Shown here in pieces: positions 52,498 through 59,332 of a stretch of DNA of 64,000 nt (position 1 is the first letter of the stretch; each line of letters opens with the position of its first letter). The stretch is from Deltaproteobacteria bacterium. GTDB lineage: Bacteria; Bdellovibrionota; JACOXK01. The position numbers and the translations under genes are program-made. The notes beneath the pieces were generated by a model, which worked only from the letters and a program-made list of their open reading frames with translations, ran no database searches and had not been told where the DNA came from. The stretch is from the NCBI GenBank assembly GCA_016186995.1, contig JACPKQ010000020.1, positions 19,417 to 83,416 of the forward strand, written 5' to 3'.

Positions 52498-54392
52498 AAA
52501 GACCTCTTTTTTCTTGGACTCATGCCGTTTTAAAAAGTTATGCTGAGCTTCATGCTGAGCCTCATGACTTAAAAGAAACTCTCCACAAAGCACAAGAACA
52601 CATTCAAAACTTACCTTTTAAATACTATTTCTTATCTCAATTTTTCTTTTTTTTTATAGAATTTTTGATTCCTCTTTTTTATGGCGAGTTCGGGCGTTTT
52701 TCAAAATTACCTCGAGGAAAAACGCTTAAAATCATTCAAGCACTGCAACGAACAAAATTTCTTTTTTTGAGACTTTTTTTCTTCCTGTGTAAATCTCCTG
52801 TTTTGTTATCTCTTAAAACACTTAATTCTGAATACCCCTCTGTCATTCCAGCCCCCGATCGCAGTCGAGGGCAGGCTCCGGCTGGAATCCAGAAAAATAA
52901 AAATTCTGGATCCCAGACAATGCTTCGCATTTCTGGGATGACAAAAAAAGACGAAAGAAAAATATATGATTTTTGCGTTATAGGGTCAGGCGCCGGTGGC
53001 GCTGTCGCTGCTAGAGCTCTTCAAGAAAATGGCTTTCACGTTGCTCTTTTAGAAAAGGGTGGTTTTGCAAAAAAAGGGCACGATGAACTTTCCTCTTTTA
53101 CAAAGTATTACCGAGATCAGGGGCTGATGGGTGCGCTCGGAAATACTTTCATTGGTGTTCCTACAGGAGAAGTGGTCGGGGGCACAACCAAAATTAACTC
53201 AGGCACTTGCTTTGAAACTCCACAATCTGTTGTAGAAGAGTGGCGCCATAGACTTCATTTAAATATTTCCTATGAAGAACTATTACCCCATTTTGAAAAG
53301 TTGAGAGATATTTTATCTATTCAAGAAGTTCCTTATGATAAGGTTTCCAACGCAAATAAACTTTTTGCTCACGGTTTGGAAGCTTTAGGTTTTAACAATC
53401 ATTTTCCTCTCAATCGTAATGCAAAAAATTGCGAAGGCTCTGGACGATGTTGCTTCATTTGCCCACAAGATGCCAAACAATCGACAGATATCGCCATGAT
53501 ACCTAAGTTTTTAAAACAAGGAGGCTCTCTTTTTACTCAAACAGAGGTGATAAGCATAAAAGAAAAAAAAGACCATGTTCTTTTAGTTTGCAAAAATCAT
53601 TTGGGGGAAAAAATTCTTTTCTCCTGTCAAAAACTTATTATTTCTGGGGGTGCACTCTCCTCACCTACCCTTATAAGAAAAAATAAATTAGGTTCTGAAT
53701 GGAAAAAGGCAGGAAACAAATTAACCGTTCATCCCGCTGCAAAAGTTTTGGCAAAGTTTTCCTCAAATGTTCAAGGATGGCATGGGGTTCCTCAAGCTCT
53801 TGGATTTAAACACCCTCATTTCCCGAGTCTTTCTTTTGAAGGTGTCTTCACCCCCCCTCAATTAGCAGCTATGGTTCTACCCCTTGAAGGAGAAGAGCTT
53901 AATGAATGGCTTAATTCTTATGAAAAAGTAGCTTCATTCGGTGTCATGGTGAAAGATAGCGGTCAAGGAAAGGTAAGAAAATACCCTTGGATCGGATCCT
54001 TTTTAAGCTATCATCTTCACCCTGATGATTTTAAAGCACTTGTAGAAGGAGCGCGATTTATGGGGCTTACGTATTTAGCGGCAGGAGCAGAAAAAATTCT
54101 TCTTCCATTTAATGGAATTAAAAATGAATTTTCTTCTATGGATGAACTGAAAAATTATGATTTCTCTTTGCTTAAACCACGAGGACTTTATTCAATGGGT
54201 TTTCATCCTTTGGGTACATGCGGCATGGGAAGAGTGGTTGATGGGGAGCTTAAACTTTATGGGAGTCATCGAATCTATGTAGCCGATGGATCTGTCGTGC
54301 CCACGTCGTTAGGAGTTAATCCTCAAATCACCATTATGAGCCTTGCATTACGTTTAGCACAAAATCTCGCTGCTTCACAACCTTGCTTCTGA
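52494..54392 (+). CDS. GMC-family oxidoreductase, long-chain alcohol oxidase-like
   Basis: A 632-residue flavoprotein starting at the ATG that overlaps the upstream stop (ATGA). Residues 1-110 form a helical N-terminal domain with a hydrophobic segment, as in long-chain fatty-alcohol oxidases. The FAD fold FCVIGSGAGGAVAARALQEN lies near 165; GGTTKINSGTCFETP, CEGSGRCCFICPQDAKQSTD (typical of the FAO branch) and the GMC end PLGTCGMGRVVDGELKLYG with GVNPQITIM follow. It would oxidise fatty alcohols or sterol-like alcohols. About residues 117-150 are an insert from two palindromic repeats (52842-52943) in the linker between the domains, without loss of frame. Confidence 0.85.
   Translation: MKRPLFSWTHAVLKSYAELHAEPHDLKETLHKAQEHIQNLPFKYYFLSQFFFFFIEFLIPLFYGEFGRFSKLPRGKTLKIIQALQRTKFLFLRLFFFLCKSPVLLSLKTLNSEYPSVIPAPDRSRGQAPAGIQKNKNSGSQTMLRISGMTKKDERKIYDFCVIGSGAGGAVAARALQENGFHVALLEKGGFAKKGHDELSSFTKYYRDQGLMGALGNTFIGVPTGEVVGGTTKINSGTCFETPQSVVEEWRHRLHLNISYEELLPHFEKLRDILSIQEVPYDKVSNANKLFAHGLEALGFNNHFPLNRNAKNCEGSGRCCFICPQDAKQSTDIAMIPKFLKQGGSLFTQTEVISIKEKKDHVLLVCKNHLGEKILFSCQKLIISGGALSSPTLIRKNKLGSEWKKAGNKLTVHPAAKVLAKFSSNVQGWHGVPQALGFKHPHFPSLSFEGVFTPPQLAAMVLPLEGEELNEWLNSYEKVASFGVMVKDSGQGKVRKYPWIGSFLSYHLHPDDFKALVEGARFMGLTYLAAGAEKILLPFNGIKNEFSSMDELKNYDFSLLKPRGLYSMGFHPLGTCGMGRVVDGELKLYGSHRIYVADGSVVPTSLGVNPQITIMSLALRLAQNLAASQPCF
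52842..52943. repeat. Two palindromic elements in frame inside the GMC gene
   Basis: GTCATTCCAGCCCCCGATCG ... GGCTCCGGCTGGAATCC (52842-52890) and CTGGATCCCAGACAATGCTT ... CTGGGATGAC (52906-52943). Together they add about 34 residues (VIPAPDRSRGQAPAGIQ... and SGSQTMLRISGM) to the interdomain linker. Confidence 0.82.
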
Positions 54393-54506
54393 ATTGGGGG
54401 ACTATTTTAGTTCGATACCTTGGTTCTGAGAGGGGAACTCTTTTCCGATACTTAAGTTCTTGATGGCCTGGAGGTCTCTCAGGGGCCCCTCCGCCCAGTG
54501 TGGATC

Positions 54507-54539
54507 CTCCCCTTTAAAACCTCCAGCCCATCTTCACAT
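54507..54539 (-). repeat. 33-bp inverted repeat, right copy, flanking the lipid operon
   Basis: Read on the minus strand it is ATGTGAAGATGGGCTGGAGG followed by TTTTAAAGGGGAG, one mismatch from 46814-46846. The flanks share AATTCG as well. It lies 115 bases after the GMC stop, in a 216-base gap without genes that also holds CATCCCGGGCGAAGCCCCGG (54555-54574). Confidence 0.85.
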
Positions 54540-54554
54540 AGACTCGAATTCTAT

Positions 54555-54581
54555 CATCCCGGGCGAAGCCCCGGGGTACCC
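54555..54581. repeat. Dispersed palindromic element downstream of GMC gene
   Basis: CATCCCGGGCGAAGCCCCGG contains CCCGGGC-GAA-GCCCCGGG. It is a strong hairpin and may end transcription of the operon or of the convergent regulator gene. Confidence 0.6.
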
Positions 54582-54608
54582 GATAACCCAAAAAGTAGAT
54601 TTTTTGGA

Positions 54609-55283
54609 TTATTGTTCTAAGAACTGAGGATTGAGAATAGTAATGGACTTGGCTTTGGTTGCAATAAAGCCTTGCTTTTTCCAATCAGAAAAAACACGAA
54701 TCACTGTTTCTGGACGGGCCCCAATAATAGAGGCTATTTCTTCTCTTGAAAGCGGAAGTTGATTATTGCAATTTACATTTCCAACAATCATTTTTAAAAA
54801 TTGGGCTAACCGCTGTTCAACTGTTTTATCAACAAGATCTGTAAATTTTTCCTCTGATTGTCTTAACTCCTCACACACTTTTTTTAAAAAAACAAAACTT
54901 AACTCTGGAGAAGTTTTAAAAACTTTTTGGACTCCCTCTTTCTTAATAAAACAAAGCGTTGTTTCACTCACAGCCTGTGCCGAAGCATGATATTTTTCAT
55001 TTGAAAAAAAAGATCGATACCCCACCATTTCACTTCCTTGAGAAAGAAGAAGAATCTGTTCTTTACCACTTTCTGTTGTTTTAAAAACCTTAACAACCCC
55101 AGAAAATGTACAATAAAGCCCTTTAGGGTTTTCTCCTTCTCTAAAAATAAAATCCCCTTTTCTGTAAGTTTGGGTGATTTTGTATTGATTGAGGATATCG
55201 AGTTCCTGCTCCTTTAAAGCACAAAAAAGGCCATAGTGCCTGGGAAGGCAATTCTTACAATCAATCATGTTTCTTGTTTCCAC
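54609..55283 (-). CDS. CRP/FNR-family regulator with FNR-like cysteines (paralogue 2)
   Basis: A 224-residue paralogue of the protein at 23129-23803, with most residues identical by eye. The effector domain contains RKGDFIFREGE and SGVVKVFK; the winged helix SREEIASIIGARPETVIRVF is the same. Cysteines 9, 12, 21, 58 and 111 stand at exactly the same places as in paralogue 1, so an Fe-S sensor is likely for both. It starts at a GTG because an upstream in-frame TAG excludes a longer start. It is not adjacent to a respiratory operon. The two identical recognition helices predict the same DNA site, hence redundancy or competition. Confidence 0.88.
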   Translation of the reverse strand: METRNMIDCKNCLPRHYGLFCALKEQELDILNQYKITQTYRKGDFIFREGENPKGLYCTFSGVVKVFKTTESGKEQILLLSQGSEMVGYRSFFSNEKYHASAQAVSETTLCFIKKEGVQKVFKTSPELSFVFLKKVCEELRQSEEKFTDLVDKTVEQRLAQFLKMIVGNVNCNNQLPLSREEIASIIGARPETVIRVFSDWKKQGFIATKAKSITILNPQFLEQ

Positions 55284-55428
55284 AAAAGCATTTATACCAC
55301 TCCACCCTTTCTTCTACAATAAGGCTACCTATCGTCGAATTGAATCATAAGAAAAGGTCATAAATATGCTCTTTAATAACCCATTGTTATTACTTATGTT
55401 TTTTAAAAAATAATCTTAGATTTAAAAA

Positions 55429-55668
55429 ATGGAATTGAAAACTCCATTTTTTAATGTAAAATGGAAGATTGAAATAAAAAGAAAATCTAGAATTCAATCT
55501 CAGGATGTCTCTTCACTTAATCTTTTTTCTAAAGACTATCCTATGGCTAAAAAAATGATCGTTTATGGTGGAGAGAAAAAGATGAGTTTCAAAAATGATA
55601 TTGCAATTATTCCTATTCATGATTTTTTGACAGAACTTCCTCATATTTTAGAAAACAAAACCCCGTAA
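55429..55668 (+). pseudogene. C-terminal remnant of a DUF4143-type AAA ATPase
   Basis: A 79-codon frame encodes EIKRKSRIQSQDVSSLNLFS, then AKKMIVYGGEKKM and IAIIPIHDFLTELPHIL. This matches the C-terminal nuclease-like end of DUF4143 (ATP-binding, AAA_14) proteins, which normally have about 400 residues. The ATPase domain is absent upstream, and the frame has no ribosome site. It lies directly before the Fic gene, so it is probably debris of an accessory or toxin-type locus. Confidence 0.7.
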
Positions 55669-55747
55669 AAATTCAGCCTTTAATGTGAAGGGTTTCTCGA
55701 ATGGATTTATATAATTTTTACTTGTAGTTTTTCATTGTTTGTTTTTT

Positions 55748-55776
55748 TTGACTTCGTTTTTTTAATCTTATATAAT
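55748..55776 (+). promoter_or_regulatory. Strong sigma70-type promoter of the Fic gene with tandem repeat
   Basis: TTGACT (55748-55753), a 17-base spacer and a perfect TATAAT (55771-55776). The decamer AATCTTATAT is repeated in tandem across the -10 (about 55764-55783), a possible operator for the winged helix at the C terminus of the Fic protein. Confidence 0.8.
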
Positions 55777-55805
55777 CTTATATAGTTAAATTATAAGGTC
55801 ATTTT

Positions 55806-56867
55806 ATGAAAGAAAAGAGTAAATTTGATAAGCGATTAGAGAACCTGCCATCTCACATATGGTCAAAGATTGCCCAAATTGAGCAACTCAAGGGGCAATG
55901 GATAGCTGGGGCGCAATTAAATCCACAAGTTTTGGGCCGTCTTAAAAAGTCTGTCTTGGTGACTTCAACGGGCGCTTCGACCCGCATAGAAGGGGCAAGA
56001 CTTTCTGATGAAGATATTGAAAAAATGATGCGCGGTATTTCTATGCAAAAGTTTACAGATCGAGATCAACAAGAAGTTAAGGGGTATTATGAGCTTCTTC
56101 AAAATGTGTTTAATTCTTGGAAAACAATTGATTTTTCTGAAAACTCTATCAAGCATTTTCATCAAGAACTTTTAAAACACGTTCAAAAAGATGAATCTCA
56201 TCGGGGAGAGTATAAAAAAAGAGAAAATAAAGTTCATATGATTGATGAAGTGGAAAAGTCTATTGGCGTTTTGTTTGATACAACCTCTGCTTATCTTACC
56301 CCCAAAGAAATGCAAGAATTGGTAGAATGGGCTCAGAATTCATTTAAGGAAAAGAAGCATCATGTTTTACTTGTCATCGGAAATTTTCTTGTAGAGTTTT
56401 TGAAGATCCATCCTTTTCAAGATGGAAATGGGCGTTTATCTCGAATTATCACAAATTTTCTTTTACTTAAAGCGGGGTATTTATATGTGCCTTATATTTC
56501 TCATGAAAAATTGGTTGAAGATAATAAGCCTGATTATTATCTGGCCTTACGCAATAGCCAAAAAACCTTTAAAAAAGATAAAGAAACCATTATTCCTTGG
56601 TTAGATTTCTTTTTGTCGGTTCTTCTAAAACAATCAGAAATGGCTGTTGAACTATTATCGAAAGAAAATGTTGAAAAGATTTTGTCTGCGAAGCAGCTGG
56701 CTGTATGGCAGTATCTTCAAAATGTTGATGAAGCATCCCCAGGAGAAATTTCCAAAAAAACAAAAGTGGCCCGGCCTACCATCAACCAAGTTCTTGATAA
56801 ATTGTTGCGTCTTAAAAAAATTGAGCGCATAGGCTTAGGCCGAAGTACGAGATATAGAAAATTGTAA
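55806..56867 (+). CDS. Fic-family AMPylase-like protein with C-terminal winged helix
   Basis: A 353-residue Fic protein. The N-terminal domain holds the inhibitory motif ASTRIEG (Ser58, Glu62, Gly63; class II), which blocks ATP binding until released. The Fic core has HPFQDGNGRLSR (His202 to Arg210), complete for nucleotide transfer to a protein hydroxyl. The C terminus (about 290-353) is a winged-helix domain (EISKKTKVARPTINQVLDKL) that could bind DNA at its own promoter. AAGG precedes the ATG. A 74-bp piece of a second copy survives at 13101-13174. Target protein unknown. Confidence 0.92.
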   Translation: MKEKSKFDKRLENLPSHIWSKIAQIEQLKGQWIAGAQLNPQVLGRLKKSVLVTSTGASTRIEGARLSDEDIEKMMRGISMQKFTDRDQQEVKGYYELLQNVFNSWKTIDFSENSIKHFHQELLKHVQKDESHRGEYKKRENKVHMIDEVEKSIGVLFDTTSAYLTPKEMQELVEWAQNSFKEKKHHVLLVIGNFLVEFLKIHPFQDGNGRLSRIITNFLLLKAGYLYVPYISHEKLVEDNKPDYYLALRNSQKTFKKDKETIIPWLDFFLSVLLKQSEMAVELLSKENVEKILSAKQLAVWQYLQNVDEASPGEISKKTKVARPTINQVLDKLLRLKKIERIGLGRSTRYRKL

Positions 56868-56871
56868 TTAG

Positions 56872-56934
56872 GGCGTGTTCGGAGATCGTCATCCTGAGCA
56901 CGAAGTGCGAAGGATGACGATCTCCGAACATGCT
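56872..56934. repeat. Long hairpin downstream of the Fic gene
   Basis: TGTTCGGAGATCGTCATCCT (56876-56895) and its exact reverse complement (56911-56930) extend with wobble pairs to about 24 bp; the loop can also pair GCAC-GAA-GTGC. It belongs to the ATCCT..AGGATGAC repeat family and probably also stops transcription. Confidence 0.88.
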
Positions 56935-56940
56935 CTAAAT

Positions 56941-56954
56941 ATGACCTTTGTCAT
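56941..56954 (+). promoter_or_regulatory. FNR-type palindrome upstream of small membrane-protein gene
   Basis: ATGACCTTTGTCAT has perfect ATGAC/GTCAT arms. It is centred about 64 bases before the predicted start of the 57013 gene, a class I position rather than the class II spacing seen at the nar and nrf promoters. Confidence 0.45.
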
Positions 56955-56975
56955 AAAATGAAATAGGTTCTTAGA

Positions 56976-57005
56976 TTGACACAAACAATAAGTACATCTT
57001 ACAAT
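56976..57005 (+). promoter_or_regulatory. Promoter overlapping the gene start at 57013 (possible leaderless message)
   Basis: TTGACA (56976-56981), an 18-base spacer and TACAAT (57000-57005). The expected transcript start near 57012 would coincide with the ATG at 57013. Confidence 0.55.
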
Positions 57006-57012
57006 GAAGCAG

Positions 57013-57492
57013 ATGACCTATACTAAGTTTGATCTTAAATACGACGACTTAAACCCATTAGAAAAAGCAGTTGTCAGGCATGCACATCCTAAAGCCTTTA
57101 TTCTTCATCTGATTGGCCTTATATGGAGTGGTTATTTTTTGTGGACTCATAATCTTCTTCTAGCCATTTTTTGCTTTGGTGGCATTACAGGGGTAGGACA
57201 ATTCTTAGGCTATTGTGATAAAAACTACCTGAAGTGTGCACAATCAAAACTGAATCTTTTTCAAAAAATGCTTGTTTATCATGCCAATTATAAAAACCTC
57301 ATTTATCATATTGTTGGCTTTGCCTTTTTTGTATGGGGTGCTTACGAAAATTCTTTTCTAAAACTTCTTATTGCTCTTTCTTTTGTTCTCTTAGGCCACA
57401 TGTTTGCATGGCATAGACATCATTGTGAAACAATCCAACATGAGTGTGCCATTGAAGAAAACGATTCTCCTCATTCAGAACCAAGGTTGTAA
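57013..57492 (+). CDS. Histidine-rich small membrane protein, unknown
   Basis: A 159-residue protein with about three to four membrane helices in pairs (ILHLIGLIWSGYFLWTH and LIYHIVGFAFFVWGAYE, then LLIALSFVLLGHMFAW). The two halves look like an internal duplication (H..HPKAFILHLIGLIWSGY and YHANYKNLIYHIVGFAFFVWG). The C-terminal HRHHCETIQHEC is rich in His and Cys and might bind metal. No family is recognised with confidence. The ATG at 57013 is chosen because the promoter -10 box covers the ATG at 57004. An FNR-type palindrome lies upstream. Confidence 0.6.
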   Translation: MTYTKFDLKYDDLNPLEKAVVRHAHPKAFILHLIGLIWSGYFLWTHNLLLAIFCFGGITGVGQFLGYCDKNYLKCAQSKLNLFQKMLVYHANYKNLIYHIVGFAFFVWGAYENSFLKLLIALSFVLLGHMFAWHRHHCETIQHECAIEENDSPHSEPRL

Positions 57493-57505
57493 TGATGCCA
57501 TTCAG

Positions 57506-57525
57506 GAAGTTACATCCGTAACTTC
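57506..57525. terminator. Possible terminator hairpin after the 57013 gene
   Basis: GAAGTTAC-ATCC-GTAACTTC forms an 8-bp stem 14 bases after the stop. The T-rich tract only follows about 20 bases later, so termination is uncertain. Confidence 0.4.
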
Positions 57526-57588
57526 TTGAAACCCTTATCATTTTTTATTTTACTTTTTCTGTTTTGAAAGGGGTGTATAATGGGGGGT

Positions 57589-57630
57589 GAGATCCAAATC
57601 ATAGAGCCTTCATTGAAGAACTTTCATGAT
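57589..57630 (+). promoter_or_regulatory. FNR-type box and -10 element of the hsp20-uspA unit
   Basis: GAGATCCAAATCAT (57589-57602), with a good right and a weak left half-site, is centred 34.5 bases before the end of CATGAT (57625-57630), the same geometry as at the nar and Psr-like promoters. Predicted start near 57637, about 43 bases before the Hsp20 ATG. Confidence 0.5.
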
Positions 57631-57679
57631 CATTGTAGATCAAAATAAAAAATTCAGAAATAATAAAAAAGGGGGAATT

Positions 57680-58132
57680 ATGAAAATCGTTAAAAAAGAA
57701 AGAAACGAGGTCTTAGGCACAGACTTTAACGTGCCTAAAAGGGAGGATTTTAACTTCCCTAAAATGCTAGAGAACTTTTTCTCTGACAAGTGGCTCTCAT
57801 CCCATGCTTTTACACCTACCATTGATGTTACTGAAGATGCCAAAGCCATTCATGTGGAAGCAGAGCTTCCTGGTATGGATGAAAATGACATTAAGGTAGA
57901 GCTTACAGATGGTTATTTAAACATCTCTGGTGAAAAAAGAGAAGAATCAGAGAAAAAAGGTAAGAACGTCTATCGTTTAGAGAGGAAATACGGTTCTTTT
58001 TCAAGAACCCTACCTCTTGGAAACAACATAGATGAAAACAGAATAGTTGCTTCTTACAAAAAAGGGATTTTAAAAATTGATATCCCAAAATTGAAAATCA
58101 ATACTGCTAAAAAAATAAAAATAGCAGGTTGA
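57680..58132 (+). CDS. Hsp20/alpha-crystallin small heat-shock protein
   Basis: A 150-residue small heat-shock protein, starting at the ATG behind GGGGGA (57680). The alpha-crystallin domain (about 45-140) shows TPTIDVTEDAKAIHVEAELPG, KVELTDGYLNISGEKR, SFSRTLPLGNNID and the YKKGILKIDIPK strand with the conserved A-x-x-x-G-I-L motif. It binds unfolding proteins without ATP. It lies 73 bases before uspA, and a possible FNR-type promoter suggests induction on loss of oxygen. The frame upstream to 57626 is not needed. Confidence 0.92.
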   Translation: MKIVKKERNEVLGTDFNVPKREDFNFPKMLENFFSDKWLSSHAFTPTIDVTEDAKAIHVEAELPGMDENDIKVELTDGYLNISGEKREESEKKGKNVYRLERKYGSFSRTLPLGNNIDENRIVASYKKGILKIDIPKLKINTAKKIKIAG

Positions 58133-58148
58133 TTTTCTTTTGAACTCT

Positions 58149-58181
58149 GTCATCCCGGGTCTTGTCCCGCGAGATGACAGA
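58149..58181. repeat. Dispersed palindromic element between hsp20 and uspA
   Basis: GTCATCCCGGGTCTTGTCCC followed by GCGAGATGACAG, a member of the ATGAC-ending family, 25 bases ahead of the uspA start. Confidence 0.7.
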
Positions 58182-58205
58182 GGAATTTAGGTCTAAGGAG
58201 TCAAT

Positions 58206-58664
58206 ATGAAACAATTAAAAAGTATTTTAGTGGCTATCGACTTTTCAAGTAACTCACATAAGGCTCTTAAAAGTGCAGAGCTTTTAGGAAAGAAATTAAA
58301 TGCTGCACTTCACCTTATTCATGTTGCTGAAACAGGAGAACAATTTGTAGCAAGTCCTGTGTTTATGTATTCAGATACAGATTACGTCGAGGATTTTTTG
58401 AAAAAATATACAAAAAATTTGAATAAAAAAATGGAAAAACTTGTTCAAAAAACAAAGAAAGAAACAAAATTACAAATAAATGGACGGGTTCTAGACGGCA
58501 AAGCTCATGAAATGATTCTGAAAGAAGCCAAAAAAGTAAAAGCAGACATGATTGTTATGGGCACTCATGGTCACTCGGGCCTTGATCATCTTCTGATGGG
58601 AAGTACTGCAGAAAGGGTTTTAAGAAAGGCCACCTGTCCTGTTCTTACAGTAAAAAATAAATAG
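58206..58664 (+). CDS. Universal stress protein (UspA family)
   Basis: A 152-residue UspA-type protein. ILVAIDFSSNSHKALKSAEL opens the fold and the ATP-binding loop MGTHGHSGLDHLLMGSTAERV (G-2X-G-9X-GS) ends it, followed by CPVLTVK. Single-domain USPs are induced in stress, and in Pseudomonas some are under Anr control for survival without oxygen. An AAGGAG ribosome site precedes the ATG. It converges on the TorD-like gene. Confidence 0.94.
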   Translation: MKQLKSILVAIDFSSNSHKALKSAELLGKKLNAALHLIHVAETGEQFVASPVFMYSDTDYVEDFLKKYTKNLNKKMEKLVQKTKKETKLQINGRVLDGKAHEMILKEAKKVKADMIVMGTHGHSGLDHLLMGSTAERVLRKATCPVLTVKNK

Positions 58665-58678
58665 ACTCATCATTTATT

Positions 58679-59332
58679 TTAGTTTCTTTTGGTCCCAACT
58701 TTTCTTGATGGCAGGTCAAGACTGTCTCTTTTTAAAAACATTTTTAACAAGCATGCAGCATTTTTATAAAAATCAGTGTGTGCATTATCAAATACCTTGT
58801 GTGCGAAAAATCCACCCCACACTCCTAAATGTTCTTTAAAAAAAGTGGCTGCTTTTTCTTTTTTCCCATTTTTCAAAAGATAACCCCAAAATTCAAGTTC
58901 GCAGCCGATATGATCGGGTAAATCCTGCATGCTTTGATCTATGCTAAAATCTTCGGACTGATAAAGTAATTTTACTTGTGAAGAAGAAGGGCCCACAATA
59001 AAACCTTTCATTCCCCTTTGAACAGAGGTTTTAGAAAAATCCTTCCAATCTCCGAAACCAATTTGAATTTCATCTCTATAATAGGATTCATAAAGTGCTA
59101 CTTTTTTTGAGGATGGCACAGAAAAGAGGGATGCATAATCAACTTCTATATCTGAAATTGTTTCAAGCCATGCAGAACTTTCAAGAATTTCAATCTCAGA
59201 CTCTTTTGAAAACCTGGCTAAATGAGTAGTGAAAATTTTTTGGTCGATGACCTCCTTCACAAAAGCTCTTGAAGGAGGTAGTGAAAAAATTTTTGAAAAA
59301 AAATAAGAACTCTCCACAAGGGGTTTTGTCAT
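58679..59332 (-). CDS. TorD-family chaperone for the Psr-like molybdoenzyme
   Basis: A 217-residue helical protein of the TorD/DmsD/NarJ family. VDYASLFSVPSSKKVALYESYY resembles the E/D-Y-x-x-L-F...P-YES motif, and QDLPDHIGCELEFWGYL matches the PDH motif (E-PDH-x-x-x-ELEF) of the family. Such chaperones bind the Tat signal and help load the cofactor into their partner enzyme. It overlaps the molybdopterin oxidoreductase gene by 4 bases, so that is the likely client. Confidence 0.88.
   Translation of the reverse strand: MTKPLVESSYFFSKIFSLPPSRAFVKEVIDQKIFTTHLARFSKESEIEILESSAWLETISDIEVDYASLFSVPSSKKVALYESYYRDEIQIGFGDWKDFSKTSVQRGMKGFIVGPSSSQVKLLYQSEDFSIDQSMQDLPDHIGCELEFWGYLLKNGKKEKAATFFKEHLGVWGGFFAHKVFDNAHTDFYKNAACLLKMFLKRDSLDLPSRKVGTKRN

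Noticed and set aside
57626-57646. TGATCATTGTAGATCA as a second FNR box before hsp20
   Set aside because: Spacing between half-sites is 8 instead of 4 bases, and it lies downstream of the predicted transcript start.
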